From Nocardioides sp. InS609-2 (GTDB lineage: Bacteria; Actinomycetota; Actinomycetes; Propionibacteriales; Nocardioidaceae), in NCBI RefSeq assembly GCF_023208195.1, contig NZ_CP060034.1, forward strand, positions 2,790,001 to 2,854,000: DNA of 64,000 nt, given 5' to 3'. The position numbers and the translations under genes were made by a program. Below the pieces are notes generated by a model that was not told the DNA's origin, did not search any database, and was given only the letters and a program-made list of their open reading frames with translations. This document shows positions 8,442 through 17,117 of the stretch, piece after piece (positions within the stretch are counted from its first letter, which is position 1; the number at the start of each line of letters is the position of its first letter).

Positions 8442-9722
8442 ATGATTGATCCGCGACTGCTCCGAGACGATCCCGAACGCGTGCGCGCCTCGCTGGCCAA
8501 GCGCGGCCTGTCCGACGAGGTGGTCGACCGGGCGCTGGCTGCCGACGTGGCCCGGCGCGAGTCGATCGTGGCGTTCGAGGCCAAGCGGGGCGAGCAGAAG
8601 CAGCTCGGCAAGCTGATCCCGCAGGCGCAGGGAGAGGAGAAGCAGGCCCTGCTCGCGCAGACCAAGACGCTCGCCGGCGAGGTGAAGGCGGCCGAGGCCG
8701 CGCAGACCGCAGCCGAGGAGCAGTGGCGCGACGCGATCATGGAGATCCCCAATGTCGCGGCCGACGAGGCTCCGGCCGGCGGTGAGGACGACTTCGTCGT
8801 GCTCGAGACCATCGGCACCCCGCGTGACTTCGCGGCCGAGGGGTTCGAGCCCCGCGACCACGTCGAGCTCGGCAAGATCCTCGGCGCGATCGACCTCGAG
8901 CGGGGTGCCAAGGTCAGCGGCAGCCGTTTCTACTTCCTCACCGGTGTAGGCGCCGAGCTGGAGTTCGCCCTCGTCAACATGGCGATGGAGCAGGCCCGCG
9001 AGGCCGGCTTCACGCCCGTCATCGCGCCATCGCTGGTCAAGCCGCGCGCCATGGAGGGCACCGGCTTCCTCGGTCAGGCGGCCGACGACGTCTACCGCAT
9101 CGAGGGCGAGGACCTCTACCTCGTCGGCACCTCGGAGGTCGCGATGGCGGCCTACCACTCCGACGAGATCCTCGACGTCGAGTCGTTGCCGCGGCGCTAC
9201 GCCGCGTTCAGCCCGTGCTTCCGCAAGGAGGCAGGCTCGCACGGCAAGGACACGAAGGGCATCATCCGGGTGCACTGGTTCGACAAGGTGGAGATGTTCG
9301 TCTACACGACGCTCGAGGACGCCGACGCCGAGCACCAGCGCCTCCTGCAGTGGGAGAAGGACTTCCTCGACAAGCTCGAGCTGGCGTACCAGGTCATCGA
9401 CACCGCCGCCGGCGACCTCGGCCTGAGCGCGATCCGCAAGTTCGACTGCGAGGCGTGGATCCCGACCCAGGGCAAGTACCGCGAGCTCACCTCGACGTCC
9501 AACTGCACCGACTTCCAGGCCCGTCGTCTCGACATCCGGGGCCGCTTCGAGGGCGGCACCCGCCCGGTCGCGACGCTCAACGGCACGCTGACCGCGATCC
9601 CGCGCGCGATCGTGGCGATCCTCGAGACCCACCAGCAGGCCGACGGGTCGGTCAAGGTGCCGAAGGCGCTGCAGAAGTGGCTGGGCCGTGAGGTCCTCGA
9701 GCCGGTGAACCCCGTTGGCTGA
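8442..9722 (+). CDS. serS: Seryl-tRNA synthetase
   Basis: 426 residues, full length. It charges tRNA-Ser (and tRNA-Sec where present) with serine. The N-terminal coiled-coil tRNA-binding arm is residues 1-110 (starting [20 protein letters not shown]). The class II core contains the motif 2 region [20 protein letters not shown] and the motif 3 region [17 protein letters not shown]. The TTG start of the next gene lies 8 bases inside the serS end, so the two are probably co-transcribed. A tRNA-Ser gene is 7 kb downstream. Confidence 0.98.
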   Translation: MIDPRLLRDDPERVRASLAKRGLSDEVVDRALAADVARRESIVAFEAKRGEQKQLGKLIPQAQGEEKQALLAQTKTLAGEVKAAEAAQTAAEEQWRDAIMEIPNVAADEAPAGGEDDFVVLETIGTPRDFAAEGFEPRDHVELGKILGAIDLERGAKVSGSRFYFLTGVGAELEFALVNMAMEQAREAGFTPVIAPSLVKPRAMEGTGFLGQAADDVYRIEGEDLYLVGTSEVAMAAYHSDEILDVESLPRRYAAFSPCFRKEAGSHGKDTKGIIRVHWFDKVEMFVYTTLEDADAEHQRLLQWEKDFLDKLELAYQVIDTAAGDLGLSAIRKFDCEAWIPTQGKYRELTSTSNCTDFQARRLDIRGRFEGGTRPVATLNGTLTAIPRAIVAILETHQQADGSVKVPKALQKWLGREVLEPVNPVG

Positions 9723-10560
9723 GGCCGTGCAGGAGGACTGGCAGCCGAAGCTCGTCGCCCTCGACATCGACGGCACGCTGCTCAAGTGGGTCGAGGGTGC
9801 CGGCCAGACCTACGAGCAGATCCCGCCTGCCGTGTACTCCGCGGTGCACCGCCTCCTGGATGCCGGCGCCCACGTCGTACTCAGCTCGGGGCGCTCGCCG
9901 CACGGGATGAGCCCGATCGCCGACCTGCTCAAGATCCCCCGCGACGGCGACGAGCGGCTCTGGATCGTGGCATCCAACGGTGCCGTGGTCTTCCGCTACC
10001 CCGAGCTGGAGGTCGTGCACGAGGAGACCTTCGACGCTAGACCGGCGGTCGAGGCCGTGCTGCGCGAGCACCCTGAGGCGCTGGTCGCCGTCGAGGAGCG
10101 CGGCGTCGGCTACCGCGTCAACCGGCCGTTCCCGATGGGCGAGCTGTCGGGCGAGATGATCGAGACCGCGGTCGCCGACATCATCGCCGGGCCGGTGAGC
10201 CGGGTGATCATCCGCGACCCGGCCGCCACCGCCGACGACTTCGTGGCGCTCGCCGCCCGGCTGGGCCTGCACGGCACCGACTACGTCGTCGGCTGGACCG
10301 CCTGGCTCGACCTGTCGCCGGTCGGGGTCTCGAAGGCATCCGGCCTGGCGCTCGTGGCCGAGCGGCTGGGCGTCGCGCAAGCAGACGTGCTCGCCATCGG
10401 CGACGGCCGCAACGACATCGAGATGCTGCGCTGGGCCGGCCGGGGTGTCGCCATGGGCCAGGCCGTCCAGGAGGTCCTCGACGCCGCCGACCACGTGACC
10501 GACTCCGTCGCCGACGACGGCGCGGCCGTCGAGATCAGCCGCTGGTTCCCCGACTCGTGA
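9715..10560 (+). CDS. HAD-superfamily (Cof-type) hydrolase
   Basis: 281 residues with a TTG start overlapping serS; a GTG at 9727 is an alternative start. The Cof-type HAD motifs are present: motif [14 protein letters not shown], motif [10 protein letters not shown] and motif [18 protein letters not shown], with a C2 cap between. Cof-type enzymes dephosphorylate sugar phosphates, nucleotides or cofactor intermediates in the cytosol. It is directly followed by a paralogue with a GTGA overlap. Confidence 0.9.
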   Translation: MAEAVQEDWQPKLVALDIDGTLLKWVEGAGQTYEQIPPAVYSAVHRLLDAGAHVVLSSGRSPHGMSPIADLLKIPRDGDERLWIVASNGAVVFRYPELEVVHEETFDARPAVEAVLREHPEALVAVEERGVGYRVNRPFPMGELSGEMIETAVADIIAGPVSRVIIRDPAATADDFVALAARLGLHGTDYVVGWTAWLDLSPVGVSKASGLALVAERLGVAQADVLAIGDGRNDIEMLRWAGRGVAMGQAVQEVLDAADHVTDSVADDGAAVEISRWFPDS

Positions 10561-11351
10561 AACCACGCCTGGTCGCCACCGACCTCGACGGCACCCTGCT
10601 GCACTCCGACGGCACCGTCACCCCCCGCACGCGCGAGGTGCTCGCCGAGCTCGACCGCCGTGGGGTGCCGGTCGTCTACGTCACCGGCCGGCCGGTCCGC
10701 TGGATGGACGCGCTGTGGGAGACCGTCGGCGGGCATGGCCTGGCCATCTGCTCCAACGGCGCCGTCGTGTACGACGTCGGGGCGCGCGGCATCCGGAGCG
10801 TGCGCCCGATACCGGCCGAGACGGTGCTCGAGGTGGGCGAGCTGCTGCGCCGTGACCTCCCCGGCACGGCGTACGCACTGGAGAAGACCACCGGCTTCGG
10901 CGTCGAGCCGGAGTTCACGCGCCGTCACGACCGCAAGCACATGGAGGTGCCGGTCGCGCCCCTCGAGGACCTGCTCGACGGCACCGTGGTGAAGGTGCTC
11001 GCGCAGATCGAGGACGTCGACCCGGAGGTCTACTGGCGACAGGTGGAGGCGCTGGTCGGCGATCGCGTCACCGTCACCTGGTCGAGCGAGTGGGCGATGG
11101 TCGAGCTGAGCGCCTTCGACGTGACCAAGGCGTCCACGCTGGCGCTCGTTTGCGACGAGTTCGCCATCGACGCAGCCGACGTGGTCGCGTTCGGGGACAT
11201 GCCCAACGACCTCGCCCTGCTCGAGTGGGCGGGCACCTCCTACGCCATGACCAACGCGCATCCTCTGGTGCGTGAGCTCGCCGACCACCTCGCGCCGGCC
11301 AACGACGACGACGGTGTCGCGAGCGTGCTCAGCGACCTGTTTGGCCTCTGA
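10557..11351 (+). CDS. HAD-superfamily (Cof-type) hydrolase, second copy
   Basis: 264 residues. The GTG start overlaps the previous stop (GTGA), so the pair is translationally coupled. HAD motifs: LVATDLDGTLLHSDG, YVTGRPVRWM and AFGDMPNDLALLEWAG. It is a diverged tandem duplicate of the preceding gene. The serS-HAD-HAD order suggests one operon; the physiological phosphate ester is unknown. Confidence 0.9.
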   Translation: MKPRLVATDLDGTLLHSDGTVTPRTREVLAELDRRGVPVVYVTGRPVRWMDALWETVGGHGLAICSNGAVVYDVGARGIRSVRPIPAETVLEVGELLRRDLPGTAYALEKTTGFGVEPEFTRRHDRKHMEVPVAPLEDLLDGTVVKVLAQIEDVDPEVYWRQVEALVGDRVTVTWSSEWAMVELSAFDVTKASTLALVCDEFAIDAADVVAFGDMPNDLALLEWAGTSYAMTNAHPLVRELADHLAPANDDDGVASVLSDLFGL

Positions 11352-11396
11352 GGCTGGGCGCCCTGGCATCGATTCGGGGCCCGTAGAGTGTCCGCC

Positions 11397-11975
11397 ATGC
11401 CACTGATCCGCCAAGCCCTGGTTGTGATGCTGCTGGCGCTGAGCGGGGTGCTGCTCACCCAGCTGCCGGCCCACGCCTGCACCTGCACCCAGCAGACCTT
11501 CGCGGACCAGATCCAGGCCGCCGACGTCGTCTTCACCGGCTCCGTCAGCACGATCTCGCCGCCCAGCGAGGGCACCGTGACCTACGACGTCGCCGCCGAC
11601 CGGATCTTCAAGGGCGGCCTCGGCGGGTCGGTTGTCACCATCCACAGCCCCGCCAAGACCGGGGCCTGCGGACTCGGCGAGCTGCCGGCCGACCGGCCCT
11701 ACGTCTTCCTGGTCGCCCGCTCCGGCACGGCCTACACCGCCGAGTCCTGTGGGGGTACGGCGCCGGTCTCGGCCAAGATGAACGAGCGCGTCGGCCGGCT
11801 GCTCGGTCAGGGCGAGCCGGTCGCCTCGACGACGGCGCCCGAGAGCGCGACGTACACGAAGGTCGAGCAGGCAGCGCCAGCCACGCTGGCCCGGCTTGCC
11901 GCGCCCGGCGCGGCGCTGGTGATCATCGGCCTGCTCGGCCTGATGGTCGTCCGCCGCCTCGGTCGACGCGCCTAG
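11397..11975 (+). CDS. Secreted, membrane-anchored protein with TIMP/NTR-like domain
   Basis: 192 residues. A signal peptide (residues 1-27, ending PAHA) would be cleaved exactly before Cys28, giving a mature N-terminus CTC. Eukaryotic TIMP metalloprotease inhibitors also start with a Cys-x-Cys that chelates the protease zinc. The following ADVVFTGSVSTI, YDVAADRIFKGG and two further cysteines (GACGLG, ESCGG) match the NTR/TIMP-like beta-barrel pattern. A C-terminal helix near residues 168-186, ending in basic residues, would tether it to the membrane. The TIMP relation is a motif-level inference. An in-frame GTG three codons upstream is an alternative start. Confidence 0.7.
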   Translation: MPLIRQALVVMLLALSGVLLTQLPAHACTCTQQTFADQIQAADVVFTGSVSTISPPSEGTVTYDVAADRIFKGGLGGSVVTIHSPAKTGACGLGELPADRPYVFLVARSGTAYTAESCGGTAPVSAKMNERVGRLLGQGEPVASTTAPESATYTKVEQAAPATLARLAAPGAALVIIGLLGLMVVRRLGRRA

Positions 11976-12592
11976 AGGTACATGCCTCCGGCGCCCGGCC
12001 CGGACTCGTCGCCGGGCTGTCCCGTCGGCATCGGCCCACCCGGGTGTCCAGGCTGTCCCTGCGGGTGCCCCATCCCCTCGGGCAACGCGCGGCGCATCTG
12101 CTCCAGTTGCGCACGCGAGGCCACCTGCTGGGCGTAGATCGCGGTCTGGATGCCGTGGAAGAGTCCTTCGAGCCAGCCCACCAGCTGGGCCTGCGCGATG
12201 CGCAGCTCGCTCTCGCTCGGCGTGCCCTCCTCGGTGAACGGCAGCGACAGGCGCTCCAGCTCGTCGACGAGCTCGGGCGCGAGTCCGGACTCGAGCTCCT
12301 TGATCGAGGCGGCGTGGATCTCCTTGAGGCGGTTGCGGCTGGCCTCGTCGAGCGGGGCCGCCTTCACCTCCTCGAGGAGCTGGCGGATCATGCTGCCGAT
12401 CCGCATCACCTTCGCCGGCTGCTCGACCAGCTCGGTGACGTGGCGCTCGCCGTTGCCGTCGCCCGACTCGTCCGCAGCCTGCTCGGCCGCGGCCTCGACG
12501 GCTCCTTCGATCGACGTCGCCGGGACGGTGCCGATCGGCTGCCCGTCGGGTCCGATGACCAGCACGTGCCCTTCGGGGATCTGCTCGCTCAT
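11972..12592 (-). CDS. bpa: Bacterial proteasome activator Bpa
   Basis: 206 residues. Bpa (Rv3780 in M. tuberculosis) is an ATP-independent ring activator of the 20S proteasome that opens the gate for unfolded clients. The DUF2587 core runs from about residue 50 (VTELVEQPAKVMRIGSMIRQ) through QAQLVGWLEGLFHGIQTAIY. The Gly/Pro-rich tail ends in GGMYL, a hydrophobic-Tyr-X motif of the kind that docks in the 20S alpha pockets (GQYL in mycobacteria). Its presence implies the host has a 20S proteasome. The start has AGGTGGG just upstream. It converges with the TIMP-like gene with a 4-base overlap of ends. Confidence 0.93.
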   Translation of the reverse strand: MSEQIPEGHVLVIGPDGQPIGTVPATSIEGAVEAAAEQAADESGDGNGERHVTELVEQPAKVMRIGSMIRQLLEEVKAAPLDEASRNRLKEIHAASIKELESGLAPELVDELERLSLPFTEEGTPSESELRIAQAQLVGWLEGLFHGIQTAIYAQQVASRAQLEQMRRALPEGMGHPQGQPGHPGGPMPTGQPGDESGPGAGGMYL

Positions 12593-12605
12593 GCACCCAC
12601 CTTAG

Positions 12606-13586
12606 TCAGCCGACGGTGAGCACGATCTTGCCCACGTGCCCGCTGTCGTCCATCAGCCGGTGCGCTTCGGCTACCTCGGACAACGGCATCGTCGCGTGTA
12701 CGACGGGGCGCACGGCGCCCTCGGCCACGAGCGGCCACACGTGCTCGGCCACGGCGGCGCAGATCGCCGACTTCTCGTCGGTTGGTCGGGCACGCAGGGA
12801 GGTCGCGATGACGGCGCCGCGCTTGCGCAGCAGCTTGCCGATGTCGAGCTCGCCCTTCGCCCCGCCCTGCATGCCGATGATGACGAGACGGCCCTCGGTG
12901 GCCAGGGCGTCGAGGTTGCGGTCGAGGTACGACGCGCCCATGTTGTCGAGGATCACGTCGGCGCCGTGGCCGCCGGTGACGTCCCTGACGACCTGCACGA
13001 AGTCCTCGTCGCGGTAGTTGATCGTCACGTCGGCACCGAGGTCGGAGCAGACCGCGAGCTTCTCGGCCGAGCCGGCGGTCGTCATCACCTTCGCCGACAG
13101 GGCGGTGGCCAGCTGGATCGCCAGGGTGCCGATGCCACCGGCACCGCCGTGCACGAGGAAGTTCTCACCGGGCTGCAGCCCGGCGACCATGAAGACGTTC
13201 GACCAGACCGTGCACGACACCTCAGGCAGGGCCGCGGCGGTCACCAGGTCGATGCCCGCCGGCACGGGCAGCAGCTGGCCTGCCGGCACGGCCACCAGCT
13301 CGGCGTACCCGCCCCCGGAGAGCAGTGCGCACACCTCGTCGCCGACAGCCCAACCGTCGACGCCCTCACCGAGCGCGACGATCCGGCCGCTGCACTCCAG
13401 GCCGATCACGTCGGAGGCGCCGGGCGGGGGCGGGTAGAAGCCCTGCCGCTGCAGGGTGTCGGCCTTGTTGACGGCGGTCGCGACGACCGCGACGAGCACC
13501 TCACCGGGCCCGGCGACGGCGTCGGGCACCTCGCCCACGGACAGGACTTCGGGGCCTCCGGCTGCGGAGGCGATCACGGCACGCAT
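12606..13586 (-). CDS. NAD(P)H-quinone oxidoreductase, zinc-independent MDR family
   Basis: 326 residues. A quinone oxidoreductase (QOR/TP53I3-like) of the medium-chain dehydrogenase/reductase superfamily. It has the GroES-like N-terminal domain (VAVVATAVNKADTLQRQGFY), the Rossmann signature VHGGAGGIGTLAIQLATAL and the C-terminal HAGKI-like end GHVGKIVLTVG. It lacks the structural-zinc cysteine cluster of alcohol dehydrogenases. It probably reduces quinones or alpha,beta-unsaturated carbonyls with NADPH. It lies 13 bases upstream of bpa on the same strand, so the two may be co-transcribed. Confidence 0.92.
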   Translation of the reverse strand: MRAVIASAAGGPEVLSVGEVPDAVAGPGEVLVAVVATAVNKADTLQRQGFYPPPPGASDVIGLECSGRIVALGEGVDGWAVGDEVCALLSGGGYAELVAVPAGQLLPVPAGIDLVTAAALPEVSCTVWSNVFMVAGLQPGENFLVHGGAGGIGTLAIQLATALSAKVMTTAGSAEKLAVCSDLGADVTINYRDEDFVQVVRDVTGGHGADVILDNMGASYLDRNLDALATEGRLVIIGMQGGAKGELDIGKLLRKRGAVIATSLRARPTDEKSAICAAVAEHVWPLVAEGAVRPVVHATMPLSEVAEAHRLMDDSGHVGKIVLTVG

Positions 13587-13607
13587 GTCGCCAGCGTAGA
13601 GCGGCGG

Positions 13608-13931
13608 TCAGTCCTCGAACTCGTCGGTCGAGTGGTCCACGCTGCTGTCGTCGGGCACCGGGTCGTCGATGTCGGCCGGGTCGGGGGCGTCGGCCGGCCG
13701 GTCCCAGCCCTCGGCGAGCAGCTGGGCGGCAGCGGCCAGCTGCTCGACGCGTTCGGGGTCGGCGCCGTGTGACGCCGCGGCGTACCCGAGGAGGAAGGTG
13801 GTGATGGGCGCCGACTTCTTCTCTACCTGGTGCGCGGAGGTGCGGGCGAGGTCGAGGATCAGGGCCTCGTCGACCTCGGCCTCGACGTCGAGGACGTCGC
13901 TCAGCTCATCGATCCAGTCGTGAAGATTCAC
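13608..13931 (-). CDS. DUF6457 domain protein
   Basis: 107 residues from a GTG start (NLHDWIDELSDVLDVEAEVD). A longer frame to 13967 adds an unconserved N-terminus. Helical, acidic, with LDLARTSAHQVEKKSAPITT and FLLGYAAASHGADPERVEQL typical of DUF6457. In actinobacteria this domain sits next to, or is fused with, molybdenum cofactor guanylyltransferase, and here mobA is immediately upstream on the same strand. A role as a MobA accessory in molybdopterin maturation is inferred from that pairing only. Confidence 0.78.
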   Translation of the reverse strand: MNLHDWIDELSDVLDVEAEVDEALILDLARTSAHQVEKKSAPITTFLLGYAAASHGADPERVEQLAAAAQLLAEGWDRPADAPDPADIDDPVPDDSSVDHSTDEFED

Positions 13932-13997
13932 GGCCCCCACATTTCCGAATCGGAGCGACTCCCGCAAGCCCTGACCGGACCTTTGCTCCGGGAGTCC

Positions 13998-14576
13998 TCA
14001 TCCGCGCAGATCGCGGAGGTCGGCCCAGGTGTCCACGTCGCGTGCCTCGGCCCCTTCCGCAGGCACCTCGGCGACCGTGAGATCGCCCAGTAGCCGGTGC
14101 AGCGGCATCCCGTGCTGGCCCTCGTGATCGGGGCGCACCGCATCGAGCCGAACGGTCTGGACCACGCCCGCCAGCTGGCGGCGTCCGGACTCGTCGACGA
14201 GGAATGCCGCGTCGTACCCGATCGCCGCGTCCCGCAGCCTCCGGAACGTGTACGTCGTCACGCGCGGCATGTCGACCGCCAGCACGCCGAGCCACTCGGG
14301 CGGGTGCAGCAGGGCGTCGCGCCCGGTGAGCAGGCCGGCCGCCGGCCCGCCGGAGGGCGGATCCTCGCGGGTGAACGTCACGGGGCGCTCGGTCGGGACG
14401 GCGGCTCCGACCACCACGACCTCATCGGCGTCGAGCAGCGCGTCGACGGCGAGGGCAAGGAGGGTCCGGCCGGCGACCTCGAGGCCGGCCTTGTCCACGC
14501 CGTCCATCCGGGCGGCGGTGCCGCCGGCGAGGACGACCGCCGAGAAAGCCGGGTGGCGCTGGGGCTCGTGGTCCAC
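13998..14576 (-). CDS. mobA: Molybdenum cofactor guanylyltransferase
   Basis: 192 residues from GTG at 14576. It transfers GMP from GTP to Mo-molybdopterin. The N-terminal nucleotide-binding signature AVVLAGGTAARMDGVDKAGL matches the MobA LAGGxSxRM-DK pattern, followed by EDPPSGGPAAGLLTG and LAVDMPRVTTYTFRRL (the metal-binding Asp region). The mature C-terminus TWADLRDLRG is the usual terminal NTP-transferase tail. The start is inferred by family length, since the upstream frame is noncoding. It is divergent from the nitrilase gene with 25 bases between start codons. Confidence 0.88.
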   Translation of the reverse strand: MDHEPQRHPAFSAVVLAGGTAARMDGVDKAGLEVAGRTLLALAVDALLDADEVVVVGAAVPTERPVTFTREDPPSGGPAAGLLTGRDALLHPPEWLGVLAVDMPRVTTYTFRRLRDAAIGYDAAFLVDESGRRQLAGVVQTVRLDAVRPDHEGQHGMPLHRLLGDLTVAEVPAEGAEARDVDTWADLRDLRG

Positions 14577-14601
14577 GTGCTCAGGGTGGCAGGGTGGCCT
14601 C

Positions 14602-15369
14602 GTGACCGGACAACTGCGGGTGGCGCTCGTGCAGGAGGCATCCACGCTGGACGCCGACCACAACCGCGAGTGGCTCAGTGAGCTCACCCCGCCCGACACC
14701 GACCTCGTGGTGTTCCCGGAGGCCTTCCAACGCGACTTCGGTGACCCCGGCGGAGACCTCGCGCCGTACGCCGAGACGTCCGACGGCGCGTTCGGCTCGG
14801 AGGTGGCGGCCGTGGCTACGGCCAGGGAGACCACGATCGTGGCCGGGATGTTCGAGCCGAGCCCCGACCTGGCCCGCCCGTTCAACACGCTGCTGGTGCG
14901 CGGCGCTGTCGATGCGTCGTACCGCAAGATCCATCTCTACGACTCGTTCGGCTACCGGGAGTCCGACCGGCTCTCGGCGGGGCCACTGGAGCCGGTGACC
15001 TTCGAGCTCGCCGGCTTCACCATCGGCCTGATGACCTGTTACGACCTGCGATTTCCCGAGCTCGCGCGGTCCCTGGTCGACGCGGGTGCCGACGTGCTCG
15101 TCGTGCCGGCGGCGTGGGTGGCCGGCGACCACAAGGTCGACCACTGGCGCACCCTCGTGCATGCCCGCGCGATCGAGAACACCGTCTACGTCGCGGCCGT
15201 CGGGCAGCCGGCTCCGCGCTACTGCGGGCACTCGATGATCGTGGGTCCGTTCGGCGAGGTGGTGGCCGAGGCCGGCCCCGACGCCGACATCGTCCGGGGT
15301 GTGCTGGATGTCTCCGTGATCGCGGAGGCCCGGCGTACCAACCCCTCGCTCGCCAACCGCCGACGGTAG
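14602..15369 (+). CDS. Nitrilase-superfamily carbon-nitrogen hydrolase
   Basis: 255 residues, GTG start. The Glu-Lys-Cys catalytic triad is visible: E40 in VVFPEAF, K109 in YRKIHLYD and C146 in MTCYDLRFPE. The overall pattern is that of omega-amidase/NIT2-like or deaminated-glutathione amidases. Likely role: hydrolysis of a small amide or omega-amide in metabolite repair. It is followed 11 bases later by a membrane protein gene. Confidence 0.9.
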   Translation: MTGQLRVALVQEASTLDADHNREWLSELTPPDTDLVVFPEAFQRDFGDPGGDLAPYAETSDGAFGSEVAAVATARETTIVAGMFEPSPDLARPFNTLLVRGAVDASYRKIHLYDSFGYRESDRLSAGPLEPVTFELAGFTIGLMTCYDLRFPELARSLVDAGADVLVVPAAWVAGDHKVDHWRTLVHARAIENTVYVAAVGQPAPRYCGHSMIVGPFGEVVAEAGPDADIVRGVLDVSVIAEARRTNPSLANRRR

Positions 15370-15380
15370 CCTCTCTGCTC

Positions 15381-16475
15381 GTGTCCTCACCCCCAGGCGG
15401 CCGCCGCGCCGCCCCGCGCCCGCAGTCGCGCCGCCAGCGCACGCGGCAGCAGAAGGCAGTGTCGACACCGACGGAGCCCAAGGCCCCGAGGACGCCACGG
15501 GAGAGCTGGCTCTCCCACCGCACCCCGTGGTTGGTGTGGTGCGTGGTCCTGCTGGCGGGCGCTGTTGCGCTAGGCTGCGCCGCGGCCGAGGTCGGGCCCG
15601 GGTGGCTCGACGGTGCCGGTGCGATCGCGGTCATCTCCGCCTACACCTGGGCACTCGCGGCCCGCACCGGCGGCCGACCGCTGGTCTTCGCCGGCCTCGC
15701 CGCGCTGCTGGGCGTGGTCACGGTCGTCACCCAGATGGAGGTGCTCACCGGCGGAGCGGCGGTGCTGACGTGCGTCGTCAGCGGCGTGCTCGCGGTGATG
15801 ATGACCGTGCCTGCCTCGTCGTACCTGCTGGCCGTGCGGGAGACCCTCATCGCCAGCGGGATCGCGGCGGTGGGCGCCTTCGCCACCGTCGGGTTCGAGC
15901 CGAACGCCGACCGGGAGCGGTTCGAGTACGTCACCCTCGCCATCGGCTTCCTGCTCGTCCTGGTCCTGGTGTTCCGCTTCGGTGCCGGCCTGCACGGCCT
16001 CGGCCGGCGCGGACTCGTCATCGTCCTGGTCGGCTCGCTCGTGCTCGTGCTGACCATCGCGTACGCCGAGCTCTTGCGGCGCTACGGCATCTCCTCGGTC
16101 GTCGAGCCGGCGCTCGACGTAGTCCGCTGGAGCCGGGAGCACCTGGGGGCCTTCCCGAGACCGATCGTGGTGCTGCTGGGCATCCCGGCCCTCGTGTGGG
16201 GAGTGCACATGCGCGCCCGCCGCCGCCAGGGTTGGTGGGTGTGTGCGTTCGGTGTCGCGGCGACGCTGCCGGTGGCGCAGTCCCTGGTCAACCCGCTGGG
16301 CTCGTTCCTCGAGGCCGCGCTGCAGACCGTGTACGGCGTCCTGCTCGGCCTGGTCGTCGGCTACGTCGTCATCCGGCTCGACCTGGCCCTGACCGGCCCG
16401 CGCGGCAGTCGGGCGAGGGCCGCCGAGGCAGCCGCCGCGCACCGCCCCGAGCCGTCCCGCTTCCGCTCCCTCTGA
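15381..16475 (+). CDS. Multi-pass membrane protein of unknown function
   Basis: 364 residues from GTG at 15381. A basic, disordered cytosolic N-terminus (about 50 residues, rich in Arg/Gln/Pro) precedes about ten hydrophobic segments, for example LVWCVVLLAGAVALGCAAA, VLVGSLVLVLTIAYAELL and VYGVLLGLVVGYVVIRL. No enzyme or transporter motif was recognised. The C-terminus is again basic. It is probably co-transcribed with the nitrilase gene, from which it is separated by 11 bases. Confidence 0.75.
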   Translation: MSSPPGGRRAAPRPQSRRQRTRQQKAVSTPTEPKAPRTPRESWLSHRTPWLVWCVVLLAGAVALGCAAAEVGPGWLDGAGAIAVISAYTWALAARTGGRPLVFAGLAALLGVVTVVTQMEVLTGGAAVLTCVVSGVLAVMMTVPASSYLLAVRETLIASGIAAVGAFATVGFEPNADRERFEYVTLAIGFLLVLVLVFRFGAGLHGLGRRGLVIVLVGSLVLVLTIAYAELLRRYGISSVVEPALDVVRWSREHLGAFPRPIVVLLGIPALVWGVHMRARRRQGWWVCAFGVAATLPVAQSLVNPLGSFLEAALQTVYGVLLGLVVGYVVIRLDLALTGPRGSRARAAEAAAAHRPEPSRFRSL

Positions 16476-16530
16476 CACGGCCCGCCCGGCGAGGGGCGGC
16501 TACGTGCCGGTAGGCGCTAGCGTCGTCCTC

Positions 16531-16758
16531 ATGGCCCGCGACACGAGCACCGAGATCCTCGCCGAGATGGTCGCCAACGTCTTGAGCGTGGCGTTCGACG
16601 TCGGGGAGACCGTCACCGAGGGTGACACCGTCGTCCTCCTGGAGTCGATGAAGATGGAGATCCCGGTGATCGCCGAGCGGTCCGGCACGGTCAAGGCGAT
16701 CAAGGTCGCCACCGGAGACGTCGTACAAGAAGGCGACGTCCTACTCGTCCTCGCCTGA
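16531..16758 (+). CDS. Stand-alone biotinyl/lipoyl carrier domain protein
   Basis: 75 residues, ATG start. A single biotinyl-lipoyl fold with the biotinylation motif ESMKM (K41) and paired hammerhead strands VLSVAFDVGETVTEGDTVVL / VKAIKVATGDVVQEGDVLLV. Small proteins of this size in actinobacteria act as biotin carrier subunits or orphan acyl-carboxylase partners. No carboxylase gene is nearby, so its partner is unknown. It lies 46 bases upstream of tRNA-Ser. Confidence 0.85.
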   Translation: MARDTSTEILAEMVANVLSVAFDVGETVTEGDTVVLLESMKMEIPVIAERSGTVKAIKVATGDVVQEGDVLLVLA

Positions 16759-16803
16759 CCGGCCGATTTAGCCGCCCGCCTGCCGTCCGGTAATCTCTGC
16801 GGC

Positions 16804-16893
16804 GGTGGCGTGTCCGAGCGGCCTAAGGAGAACGCCTCGAAAGCGTTTGTCGGTGCAAGCCGACCGAGGGTTCAAATCCCTCCGCCACCGCCA
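16804..16893 (+). tRNA. tRNA-Ser (anticodon CGA)
   Basis: Cloverleaf: acceptor GGTGGCG/CGCCACC, D stem TCC/GGA, anticodon stem AACGC/GCGTT with loop CTCGAAA (anticodon CGA at 16838-16840), a long class II variable arm pairing GTCGG with CCGAC, and T arm GAGGG-TTCAAAT-CCCTC. The discriminator is G and CCA is encoded. It reads UCG serine codons. Confidence 0.97.
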
Positions 16894-16897
16894 ACGT

Positions 16898-16940
16898 AAA
16901 CAGCCTCTGACCTGCGAAGATGCCAGGTCAGAGGCTGTTT
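16898..16940 (+). terminator. tRNA-Ser terminator
   Basis: A perfect 17-bp inverted repeat (AAACAGCCTCTGACCTG at 16898-16914 and its complement at 16924-16940) with a 9-base loop, starting 5 bases after the tRNA CCA end. The right arm ends in TTT. Confidence 0.85.
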
Positions 16941-17117
16941 CGCTCCACACCGTGCCAGTGCCGTGCATGTCGCCCCAAGTCCGCGGCTGGTTGCAGATCG
17001 GCATCGTCAGCGGGGCGATCGGCGACCAGATCGCAGTTCAAGGTGTGCTCTGCTTCGTCGAAGCCGACTGGCCAGGACGGCGAACGAGAACGGGACGGGG
17101 GATCTAGGGTCGTAGGC

